Positions 36,901 through 49,300 of a DNA stretch of 64,000 bases are shown here, piece by piece. The position numbers and the translations under genes are program-made. The DNA is from Diospyros lotus (lineage: Eukaryota; Streptophyta; Magnoliopsida; Ericales; Ebenaceae), in NCBI RefSeq assembly GCF_014633365.1, contig NC_068347.1:15956433-16020432 (forward strand), read 5' to 3'. Position 1 is the first letter of the stretch. Every line of letters begins with the position of its first letter. The notes under the pieces were generated by a model. The model was not told the origin of the DNA. It saw nothing but the letters and a program-made list of their open reading frames with translations, and ran no database searches.

Positions 36901-39900
36901 ATCACACTTACACACAAAACATTATTTGAATTTCTAGTGTCTTGTTTCTTAAATCAAATATTTTGTATATAAGTATTTTTATATAAAATAATTATTCACA
37001 TAAATATTTTTCCAAGAAACATGTAAAATATATGTTTCAATGTATATGTTTTGCATACAAATGCAAAACTACTATTTGTATGCATTCAAAGAAAAATTAC
37101 AACTTCTGTAATTTTTAAAATGCAATCCCAACACCACAAAATAAGATGAAAAATGTCTTTTTTTGTGTAATTTTTTTGTATGAAAAATATATTATATTGA
37201 AACAAACAGAGCCCAAATTTCTTCTATGACAATGGAGTTTATAACTAAACATTATTTATTGTAAAACCTAAAATTAAAATTAATCTATTGTGTTATGCAT
37301 GCATTTTTTTAAATGTTATTAAGGGTAATGTGTGAAGAAGACTAATAGAGGTTCTTGTGAAGAGAGTGGATTGAATGGAATAAAGTCTTTTGCAAAAAGG
37401 TTAAGACCGACCGAGAAAAACTTGGTGGGATTAAGGCTTGATATGTTGTTGTTGGTGTGATGTTAAGAATAATATTGTCAAACTATCGACTTAATTTCAC
37501 TTTCAGGATTCCAAACATAAGAATTAGAATTCAATTTCTATTTTTGATGATTTGTTCCAAGCAAAGTTACTGAAATTCTAATTCTGTTGGAAACTTGGAA
37601 TCGCTGAATTATTAAATTGGAATTCCAATTCTGTAAAATTGTTTCCAAAGAAGTTCTAAAAAAGGAATTGGCGTCCTGCTCCATCTGGCTAATTTCGTTT
37701 TCAGGATCTCTTCACTGAAAGTGCTTAATTTTGTTGTACCTTCTTATCTGTTCCCTTTTGTCTGTAAACCTGAAGTTTTGCATCTTCCATCTATAACATT
37801 TGGATTAATGTTATTTGGGGAACAAAGCTTTATAGAGTTGAATAGGATCAAGATTTTGAAGCTTTTTCACTTCATTATTTGTTTATTTCTATTTAGTAAT
37901 TTTTCTTTAAAGGGGAGTTGGCATTGAATCGTTGATGAACTTTTGTATAATTTCATATGTCCTAGTGCCAAAAGCCAAATTAGTTGTTTCCCGAGTCAAT
38001 TTTATCATACTTTGCAGTCATTGCAAATTGTTTATATGTTTTCCTCTTTCTGCTAATATTATGTTGTGCTATCATGTAGATTATGGTTATATAGGGATCT
38101 TATTACTGCAGATCACAAATACAACTGGCTTGTTTATTTTCTTCATTTATTCTTTCTTTCTTTTATTGAGTATTTAGTCTTTCTTCTTAAACATGCAACC
38201 GAGGGGCATAGCTGTGTGAACACAAGGTTTGTGCCAGCCTATGAAAGGAAGTATGGCTCCAAACCCATTACCTTTGCTGCAGCAGTATTCCCAGGGTAAT
38301 GACAGGTGGCATAGCATAGCCCTCACTGACTTGACTGACTGGATAACCCTATTTTGACCAGCTTGTGCTAACTGTTTCGGGGGCATGCCTCCTAATTCAC
38401 AAGCATAAATGAATGTGCAAGAGAGGAGCAGCCTGCCTTTGTGAATCAAAAGCCTAAGGCAACTTAACCTTAAAAAAGCCCTAAAATACCCAATCCCTTG
38501 GCCTGCTAAACAATCTGCGCTACGCCTAAGGGGCACAAGCACTTTTTAGTTCTTATCGCTTCACTCCCTTTTCAGGAAGACGAGGATTGGACGAAAGGGG
38601 TTCACTACTTTCTTTCCTACCTTGTCTTCGTGATTGGGCCTGATGTTAGAATTCATGTAGTCAACCCTATCTAGTGGGATTAAGGCTCGATATATTGTTT
38701 CTGTTTATTTAGTCTTCATTTTTTATTTCTAGTGGGATTAAGGCTTGATATATTATTTCTGTTTATTTAGTCTTTAGTTTTTATTGCTGCAGGGTAAAAG
38801 CTAGTCTACTGGAGCATTTTGATGGTGCCAATTATGTCAAGCTTTCAACCTGCTTTGAGGATATTCTGAAGAAGGATCCAACCTGCAGCCACTCCTTGTT
38901 AAAGCTCGTGAACATGCATCATAACGGTGACTATTTTATTCCTAAACTTCACATTTTATAGTTTGGATGCGGTATTGGTTTAGGGTTTAGATCTTATTCT
39001 GAGATCATGTTTACAAATTCCCCACCTAGTGGGATTAAGGCTTGATATGTTGCTATTTATTAAGTTTACAGATTCCTAACTATTATTTGCTGATAGCATC
39101 AAATAAATGATGGATTTCTATCTTCAAAACCAATTGGGAGAACTGAATAGGAATCTTGTTAAACTCTGATATTTCTGGAAAACGCTTCTTGGCCTTGGCA
39201 CTCTTCATGGGGAGGCTTCTTTCCCATTTGCTAGTTCTATGAGTCTCATTGTGATTCGAGGATGATGGACTTTCCTTGGAAGACTTTATCGAGATTGAAG
39301 GCCAGTGTTCGAAAAATCGGCCTAGGCGACCGCCGAGGCGTTAGGCGGACGCTGGCCGCCCCGATTTTGGCCTAGTCGGCCCCCCTAGGCGCTGGTCCGC
39401 CTAACCGGCCGTCGGCGGCCCCTAGGCGTCCCAGGCGGCTCCTAACCGCCTGGGCGGCCCACTTCTAAATTTGTAGGGTTTAAAAGAGAGGAGACAAAAC
39501 ATAGCGGCCTCTCCTCGTTTGCCCCGATTGCTCTCTCCCAACCGCGACCGCCTCCCTCTTCGAAAGCTCATCCTCATCGCCGCTGACGCCTCCGCCTCCT
39601 CCGCTGCCGACCATCGTCTCTCTTGGCCGCGATTTTCCGATGTCCCTTGGCCTGGACCAGTCGTTTCTCTCGTTCGCTGAAGCTGTTCTTCCTCTGACCA
39701 CCAGTATCTCTCTCTCTCTTTCTCGTTGTGCTTCCTGATTTGCAGTAGCCATCTTGCACTCGATTCGCTGTTCTTCCCTTCCCGATTTACAAATAGAAAT
39801 TCTATTTGCTATATACTATATAGTATATAATATATATAATATTATTACAATATTACTGCTATTGCTATATGCCTATATGTATTGCTATATAGTATATATA

Positions 39901-42881
39901 TAATATAATATGCTATTTCTATGTATATACATATATTACTAACAGTAACAGTTATAGATTATATATATGCATATATTACTAATAGTTATAGATTATATAT
40001 ATGTTATTGCATTATTGTTGATTTTTTACTTTGATTTACTTGAAAATAATATGACATTATATCAAAAAGTTCAAAAAAATAAAAAAAACAACAATTTTTC
40101 TAGGCCTCGCCTAAGCCCCGCCTAGGCGCCCAAGGCACTAGGCTCCAGCTTGGCGCCCGACTAGCGCCTAGCGCGTTTTAGAACACTGTTGAAGGCCCTC
40201 TCTTGGTTTGTCCTTGTTGCAAGCAATTCCAGGGGAGGCTGACTGTGGTGGAGAATTGGCATTTATGTGCAAAGAAAATAGGAGTTTGTTAATCATGGAT
40301 TGGTTGATCCTTGGTTTCCACATAGGTATCGGCAGTTTGTTTAATTTTGGGTATATTGCCCATACACCCCCCCGTGATTTGAGCCTTTTGCTCAAACAAC
40401 CCCTATGGTTTGTTCTTGGCCAAGCCAATCCTTGTACTTTATTTCAATCACCAAAACACCCCTCGTAATACCCTATATTACATGGTGTTTTTAAATATAT
40501 TATTATAAGCTGAAATTCATATAAAGAATTTATTTTTGAATTTTAGAAAATTAATTTAACTAATTGCCTCGATTGGGGATAATTGAGTTATTTAAGGAGA
40601 AACAAGTTAAAGGGACGGCATATAATCTTGTTAAATAAGACTTGAGATATGTAAGCATTTCTATAACAAGCCTAAGGCTATGTTCGAGTTGAAAAATGGT
40701 TGAACTCAATGAATTATCAGAGATTCTGATGTAGCATTAGAATACAAAAAATTTACGGGGGTAAGCTTGAAATTCAAGGGTTGTTAAGTATGGTGCAAGG
40801 GACAATTACTTAGTTACCCTGGGATCCAAGGAGAATTAAGGATCACAAAGTGAGCTGAAAGGAGATTAAATATTATTATTTAAGAAAAGTAGTGGCCGGG
40901 GTAGATAAACAAAGATATTTAAATCAAGTGGTTGACCATTGTGCATGACTTGCTCATGAGATAAATTTCTAGTAATTTTAGTACCCTTGAGCATATTGGT
41001 TGAGAGCTTAACTCTTGCATTCTTATAGCCACATGGCCATAGTGGCAAAACTTGAGAAGCTAAGCAGGAGGTATCCTTGGAGAATTAAAGAATGAAAATG
41101 AGGTGATGAGTCATCATTTTGTTAGGCTGTGAGATGGAAACCGAGTTATTGGGGTTATAAATTTAGATTTTCATTGCAGTTGAAAAGCTTTTGCAAGTCT
41201 CATTTTCTTTGATGTAACTGAGTGCTAGACCAAAAGAATGGAAAGCAAAGGAGAAACAGAGGTTAAGGAAATCTCAGGAAGAGAAATAAAAGAAACCAAG
41301 AGGAACTTGCTTGGCCAAAAGCTCTAATTGGGTAAGTTCTTTTGGTCTATCCACTTAAGTAATTAGTTTGCATTTGAATAGAAATGATGAGATAACGAAT
41401 TTCTTGATAGTTTGGTGATTACTAAAAGCTAAAGGAGAGGCTAACTTGAAGAACTTACTCAGCTCACTTAAGGAAAGGTAAATCCTACAGTTCTTTTGGT
41501 TTGGTTCTATACTTGAGCGGCTTGAATCAAGTAAGGGTTGTGAAAAAAAAAAAAAAACAAAGAAAAAGGAAATCAACTATTAAGTTTTCAAGTTGCAACA
41601 GCTAGGTAAGTGGTGGATTTTCTGAGGTTTGTGAATGATTCATGAGATGGATTTCTTGTAATTGAAATTTGTAGTAGTGGTGGCAGATTTTTGGAGTGTG
41701 CAAGGGGTTAGCTATTGACAGTCAAATGGTGATGTGTTTAATTCTCAGGGGTGTGGATGTATATGTGTGTACGTGCGGAATATGATACATTTGTATGTGT
41801 ATGACGGCATATGGGAAATTTTAAATCTGGAATCTCAACTCCAGCAAGGTACAGTCAGCTTTAAAATGTTTTTTGGAGTAACAGAAGTTGATTTGAAATG
41901 ATTTTCTGTTTTAAAATGCAGCTTTTCAAGTTAGCTTTACAATGGTATATAGCTCACAGAAATTGGATATGTTTGGGCAGTCAAAAGATCAAAGAATTGG
42001 ACTGGAGTTCATGCAGTGATGCCCCTATGTGTTAGTCACTTGTGCAAGGACACATTCGTAGTAGCCCCAAAACCCTCTTAGTTATATAGTTAGTGAGGAT
42101 AATTGGTCAATTTGGTCATAAATGATCCTCGGCGAACATGCAATGCTTGAAAATGATTTTTAAACCTTACTGAGTAGCAATGCTCATCACCGCACATTCA
42201 ACATGTAAGGTTTTGCAGGTACTAATAAGGGGGAGGGTCTAATTGAAGATTAAACCCGCTTTGGTTTTTTTTTTTTTGGAAAAGTTTGCAATGAATATGT
42301 AACATGTTTTCAATGTTCAGTAAGTAACTAGGCATGCTTTGTAGTAGTAATGTATGTATATGGGTAGCTGGAACTACATGTACTATGTTATTAAGTATGT
42401 TTAATGTAAACGTGCAAGGAACCAAGACAAAGGATGTTGAATGCGAATGCTTCCTGCATGTGGTTAAGGGTATGATGGTGCGTGGTCTTGTTGAATATTT
42501 GTTAGGTTAACTCCAATTGATCATATTGTATCTATCAACTCTTCTTCCTCTTTTTTCCCCCTAAAACTTGGGTAGTGAAGATGTGTATCATTAGGAAATA
42601 GTTAAGAGTTTGGTTGGATTGTGTTCAATTAAGATTAATTTCTAATGAGTAGAAAATAAGGGAAAATAAACTTTTTAATAGTCTAATAACCTACAACAAT
42701 AATGTTGGATATTTTCCCAAGGTTAAAAGGGGAGCAATCACTTGTAGTAACCCTAGGGCGAGAGTAGGGCATCACACCCTTTATGTCAGCAATGTCTTGG
42801 TTTTGACTGTTGGGTTCTACCCATCGCTAAAACCCAGCAGGGGGGAGAGAGGGAGAGAGGTGGCGGCGGCGGCAGCGGCAG

Positions 42882-42916
<35 letters not shown>

Positions 42917-43344
42917 TGAGGTTGAGCAAGTTCAAGGGAGAAAATGGAGAGGTTCGAGATGAGAGAGGTGGGATGAAGAAGTCGATTGACAACATGAACT
43001 TGCTGGTCCTTACCAGTGACAAATCTTATTGAGGAGTTAGTTGGTAGAATAGTGGCATTGGTCCTCAATGGTGTGAGATCTGATGGAGAAGTTGATGGCA
43101 GCATGAAGGCTGGTTGTTGGTGATGCAATGTTTGGTGATAACGATGTTTGGTCTTCTTCTTTTTCTTTTTCTTCTTCTTCTCTCTCTCCGCATTGCTAGG
43201 TTGCATTTGGAACCTAAGAAGCAAGAACTTGATGAGGGTTCTGACTACCTGCTAGAATTCAATTATACAAAGGGAATTCTCTCGCAATTCAATGGATAAT
43301 TGCGCGGGAATTGGTGAAACAAAGAGGAAGAGGAAAGAATAGAA

Positions 43345-43386
<42 letters not shown>

Positions 43387-46300
43387 GAGAGGGGAAAAGA
43401 GATCGAGAGAATTGAGAGAGGAAATAGAGTCAATTGTATTCCAATCATGCCTTTAAGGGCTGTGAGGGTTGGCTTATATACCAATCTTTGGTGCCAACAT
43501 TTGAATTATATTCTGCAATCTTCTATAACCATCTTTTATCTTTTATTTCAATAATACTGTCAGGACCCGAGGATTGGGCCTGACTCGGTTGGTAATTGAC
43601 AGCAAAGAGAGAGAAAGAGAGAGAACAAAAGGGAGAAAATACTGAAAATACTTCTTCATTCGATGCCTTCTTCTTTACATGGACAGTAGTTATACAATCA
43701 ATTCTAACAGAATAACCATAGTTGGTTATGGCCAGCTTCCCGCCTTATAGCTCCTAACTAACATACAATGTAGGTTTTATTCCCTAACTGCCCTTAGGGT
43801 CGTGACAATTTCCCTCCCCTTCAACCAATTCTTGTCGTCAAGAATTATAAGAGTCGGGTAGCCCTAGGAAAGTGCTGCAACAATTCTAGTAAATTTTCCC
43901 AAGTAGTATGCTCCGGTGGCCGATTAGTCCACTGAACCAGTACTTGTGTAATAGGTAAACTGCCCTTGTATATGATCCTTCTCTCAATAATGGCGCGAGG
44001 CTCTACCTCCTCTTCCAGCTGCTCAGCTATGGGAGGTAATTCTGTGTTGACATTCGCTAGGGGCCCTTTAACTGGCTTAAGTAATGAAACATGAAAAACA
44101 GGGTGAACTTGCACTCTTTCTGGCAGCTGCAACCAGAAAGCCACTGCTCCCACTTTGGCCACAATAGGAAATGGTCCAAAATACTTAGGACTCAGCTTGG
44201 AAACTGGAATTGTGGTGTAAGGCTGTTGGAGGAAATGCCTGACCTTCAAATAAACCTGCTCCCCCAATTCAAATGATCTTTCAGTCCTCCTTTTATCCGC
44301 CATCTGCTTCATACGGTTCTGGGCAGTGGCTAACTCCTTCCTTAAGATAGTTATCAGCGACTGCCTTTGTGAAAAATACTCGCCCACTGCTGCCATAGTA
44401 GGATTAGGGCCTGAAATTGCGGGTAGGAGGGTTGGTTTATACCCAAACATGGCCTCAAAAGGACTCCTCTTAATGGTACTATGGTAACTAGAATTGTACC
44501 GCCATTGAGCTAGGCCTAACACATATTCCAGCTCCTGGGTTTTGTGAAACACATGCAGCGCAAATAGGCTTCAACACACTGATTTACCCGCTCCGTTTGT
44601 TCGTCCGTTTGGGGATGGTATGCAGTTGACATATGCAACCCGACACCTAATTTTTTGAATAATTCCTGCCAAAAGCGACTAGTAAAAATGGTATCCCTGT
44701 CAGATATTATGGATTTGGGCACCCCATGGATCTTGACCACCGAATCTAAGAAAACTCGTGACACCTTTGCTGCTGTAAATGGGTGAGTTAATCTGATAAA
44801 ATGGCTGAATTTGGTCAACCGGTCTACTATCACTAATATCACATCCTTCCCCTCTGATCTAGGCAGGCCTTCCACGAAATCCATTGATATCTCCTCCCAA
44901 GCTTGCTCTGGAATTGCTAAGGGCTGCAACAACCCAGGGTAAGGGACCTGTTCATGTTTACACTGCTGACAGATCTCACATGACAACACTAATTGTACCA
45001 CATCCCTTTTTAATCTTGGCCAAAAGAAGAATTGCTTCACCTTTTGATAGGTGACCCTTACTCCAGAATGTCCTCCTATTGGTGAGCAGTGTAAGGCCTT
45101 TATAATCTGCTCTTTAAGCGTTTGGTCTTCTCCAACTACCAATCTACCTTTGTAACGAAGCACCCCTTGAGTTAAAGTATATCCCTTAGGATTTCCTTGC
45201 TGCTCTGCTGGTTGCACTGCTAATTGGGCCACCCTCTCCTTAATCCAATCCGTGGTGTCATAACTTTGTACCAACTCCTGAATCCACATAGGCAGAACAT
45301 TAGATATTGCATGACAAGTGCCTTTCTCATCCCTCCTTGACAATGCATCCGCTACCAAGTTTTCTCTACCCTTGCGATATTGAATTATAAAATCTAACCC
45401 CATCAGTTTGGAGATGCCTTTCCGCTGTAATTGTGTGTGCAATCTTTGCTGTGACAAAAATTTAAGGCTTTGGTGGTCTGTTTTTATCACAAATGGAATC
45501 CCTTCCAAGTAATGTTGCCATCTTTCTACTGCTGCCAATACTGCTAGTAGTTCTTTGTCATAGACACTCAATCCTAGGTGTTTTGGAGCTAAAGCCTGGC
45601 TAATGAATGCCACAGGTCACTCTCCTTGCATCAACACCGCTCCTATTCCTTTGTCACAAGCATCCGTCTCTCCACTACAAAACCCTTTGTAAAATCCGGT
45701 AATGCCAACACCGGGGCCTCAGTCATAGCCTTTTTAAGCTGAACAAAAGCAGTTTCAGGTTTTGGATTCCATTGGAAAGCATCTTTCTTAAGTAATTCAG
45801 TTAGGGGTTTGCTTATTGTCCCATAATTCCGAATAAACTTTCTGTAATACCCCGTCAATCCCAGGAATCCCCTCAATTCTTTTTCAGCCACTGGTCTTGG
45901 CCACTCTACCATGGCAGCCACTTTAGCTGGATCTGTTTGTACTCCTTCTCCCTACACAATATGTCCCAAATATTCCACTTCAGTTTCAGCAAAGGCACAT
46001 TTAGATAACTTGACATACAATTTATGAATCCTAAGGACTTCAAAAGTAAGGCGTAGGTGAGCAACATGTTGTGTTAAATCAGGGCTATAGATGAGGATGT
46101 CATAAAAAAAAACAAGGATGAACTTCCTCAAGTAGGGCTGGAAGATTTGGTTCATTAAGGCTTGAAAAGTCACGGGCGCATTGGTTAACCCAAAGGGCAT
46201 GACAGTAAATTCGTACAGTCCTTGGTGTGTCCTAAAAGCGGTTTTGTGGATGTCATTAGGTGCCATTCGGATTTGATGGTAACCAGATCTGAGATCCAGT

Positions 46301-49300
46301 TTGGAAAAAACCTTAGCCCCATGGAGTTCATCTAGTAAATCTTCAATTAAGGGTATAGGGAACTTATTTTTGACAGTATGAAAGTTAAGCTGCCTATAAT
46401 CAATACAAAATCTCCATGTACCATCTTTTTTTTTAACAAGAAGTACAAGAGAGGCATATAGGCTTTGGCTGGGACGAATTATAGAGGTTTTTAACATAGA
46501 ATTGACTTGTTTTTCTATTTCAGATTTTTGGATGGGAGAGTATCTGTAAGGCCTAATGTTAATAGGGTCTGAATGTGGTTTCAAAGGAATGGAATCGTCC
46601 AAAGAACGTTGGGGTGGTAAGGAATGGGGCTCATCAAATAAGTCCTTAAAATCCATCAAAAGTAGGCGCAAGGTATCCGAATTATGTACCTTCTTAGAGA
46701 TTTGAGCTTCAATGGTCTGATCCGCTAGCTGTTGGCTATTCTGGGGCTTGCCGTCTTCTTGCACTGCCACAGCTTGTATAGAATACAGCTGTGCTATCTG
46801 TCCTCCTTTAGTGAGCATCATCTTGTGTAGCTTGCTGCCCTTAATCATTCTGCATTCACCTTGCTCTAGGCTGCCCAGCAAGGTAAGCCTCCTTCCTTCC
46901 ACTTCCACAGTCACCTCCAACTTATTGAAATCAAAAGTTAAGGGACTAATCGTCTTCATCCAGTCAACCCCGAGGACTATATCGCATCCTCCCAGCTCCA
47001 AAACTCTGAGGTCAGCCACAAATTCTTGATCCTGCATCACCCATTTGAACCCTTTGCATTTGTAATGACTAAACATCCTACTACCATTAGCCACTATTAC
47101 GGATAAAGGAGTAGTTGCTGTTAAGGCCCATTTCAAACTTTTGGCTATAGTTTCACTGATAAAACTGTGGGTGCTCCCACTGTCAATCAACACCATTAGT
47201 CTTGTTTACCCCACATGGCCTTTTACCTTAATAATTTGTCCCATGGGACTGCCTTTTAAGGCATGAAATGAAATCTCGCCCCCTTCCTCCTCTTGTAATT
47301 CCTCTGTATTGTCTTCTTCTTCCTCTATCATTGCTTCTTCTTCTTCTTGATCCCCTTCCATTTGCATTATCTGTTTCTTGCATTGGTGCCCAAAGCTATA
47401 CTTGTCCCCACACTTGAAGCAAAGCCCTAGCTGTCGCCTTTGTTCCATAATCGTATTCTTAGGCCCCTGAGGGTTGTAGGCCCCTTTAGGTGTCCCTTGA
47501 GTCACTAATGGAGTCATGGTCTTGAAATTACCCCCACCTGATTGTCCATTTCCCAATCCTACTCTTAGAGGTACCCTGTGTTTCTTGAAAATTGCTTCCA
47601 ATGTCAACTCTTGGAGCCTCGCTTTTTCTGCCGCTTGACTTACAGTCGCTGGCATCATCATCTTCACCATTGACCGAAGCTCATCCCTCAATCCATTAAT
47701 GAAGGTCGAGACTAGATATTGCTCCGTTAAACCCGGTTGAGCCAAGCACACAATGGCTCTCAATTCCTCAAACCTTGTTTGGTATTCCACCACTGACCCT
47801 TCTTGTTTTAGTTTACTGAACTCTTCGATTACATCCCCAATGCTTCTTTCCCCAAATATTGCACATAGCTTTTCTGCAAAAACACCCCAATTCCTTTCCT
47901 AGTCTTGATCTTGGGCCCACCCTTGGTACCAACAGTCAACCGTATCGTTTAGATAAGCTGCGGCCATCGTAACCTTTTGCTCCTCTGGTACCTTATATAA
48001 CTGGAAGAATCTCTCACAATGCCTCACCCACCACCTCGGCTTAGTTCCTTCAAACATAGGGATTTCTAATCGTGGGAGTATGGTTATGAGAATTATATAG
48101 AGGGTTTCACACCTGAGTTTCTTGATTTGACCTTGATTCTTCCGCCCTTAGCTGGTCTCGATTGGGTATATGATCCTGGGTTGACAATAAGGGTTCTGAG
48201 TTTCCCCTAGGAGGAAACTCTGGTGACAATTGGAATTGCGGCAAGGACGATAAGATGCCCAAGACGCTATTCAGTCTTTGTCCGTATTGTTCTAAAGCCT
48301 CACAGGTTGTTTCCGCATCCCCTTTTATCTCGTCCTTCATCGCGACCAGTTCCTCTTGCGTCTGCGTCATCGCCTCTTGAGTCTGGTGCACCTCAAACTC
48401 CATCGCCTCCATCCGCGCTTCCATCTGCTGCGTCCGTGTTCCTTCGGCCATTCTTTCCAATCCGTCCGCCTTTGTCCGTCGCAGGCCTCCGCTCACCCAT
48501 AGTCGGTTCGACTGGCTCTGATACCACTATGTCAGGACCCGAGGATTGGGCCTGACTCGGTTGGTAATTGACAACAAAGAGAGAGAACAAAAGGGAGAAA
48601 ATACTGAAAATACTTCTTCATTCGATGCCTTCTTCTTTACATGGACAGTAGTTATACAATCAATTCTAATAGAATAACCATAGTTGGTTATGGCCAGCTT
48701 CCCGCCTTATAGCTCCTAACTAACATACAATGTAGGTTTTATTCCCTAACTGCCCTTAGGGTCGTGACAAATACCTTGGTGTTCCCCTTATATCCTCTTG
48801 CCTTAGTAACCAACCTATTGGTCAGATGACAATTCCCCCTTGCTTGAAACCTTACTTGTCCTCAAGTAGGTTAAAGTAGCTTTACTACCTTGGGAAACTG
48901 CTTCAAGAGATCAGGTAGGTACTCCCAGGTGTTGTTTTTTGGGTGGAGGTTGGACTGACGCACTAACACTTGTGTGATTGGCACCTTTTGCTTGTAGACG
49001 ATCCTTTTGCTCACTATAGCTATAGGTTTTGCCTCTTGTTGAGTAGTTTGAGCTATTGGAGGTAGAGTAAAACTTACCAGGCTGTTGCCAGGCGAGAACT
49101 TAAGGAGTGATACATGAAACACGGGGTGGATGTAGGACCCCTCTGGGAGTTGTAGTCTATAGGCAGCCTTATCCACCTGAGTTATCACTTCATAAGGACC
49201 ATAAAATTTGGGGTTGAGCTTAGTTAGCCTTCAATTGGGCTTGCCTTAACTACAAATACACCTTATCCCCCACAGAGAAAGACCTCTCACTCCTCTTGTC

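Larger units (their letters stand above)
35590..38792 (+). other. Intron 6, with an RTE relic and RTE-like tails
   Basis: The intron runs from GTAATG to GCTGCAG. It contains an RTE-type LINE relic (about 36350-36890), further RTE-like sequence at 37300-37455 and two tail copies at 38663-38755 just before exon 7. The open frame at 38174-38542 on the minus strand has no domain I recognise. Confidence 0.75.
43558..48769 (-). mobile_element. Young Ty3/gypsy chromovirus-type retrotransposon (gypsy B), 5.2 kb
   Basis: A perfect AATAC duplication flanks it (43553-43557, 48770-48774). LTRs 43558-43807 and 48530-48769 differ by two substitutions and one 10-bp repeat-tract gap, so it is the youngest datable insertion here. 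Primer-binding site (plus-strand GGCTCTGATACCA, 48514-48526) and polypurine tract (43808-43826, plus-strand ATTTCCCTCCCC) are intact. Gag and pol are nearly complete but carry nonsense codons, two frameshifts and a changed RT catalytic residue. It lies within the 3' LTR of gypsy A. Confidence 0.9.

Noticed and set aside
42817..43224. 135-codon minus-strand frame
   Set aside because: Made mainly of Lys runs and Ala/Val runs from simple repeats. No domain.
46748..47029. Plus-strand frame over gypsy B
   Set aside because: Antisense shadow of a well-supported protease and linker region.
47206..47208. Programmed stop between gag and pol of gypsy B
   Set aside because: Same-frame TAA, but other nonsense codons in the element and the single-protein layout usual in this lineage make simple damage more likely.
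48223..48555. Plus-strand Pro/Ser-rich frame
   Set aside because: Antisense to gypsy B gag. Its composition follows from the coding strand.
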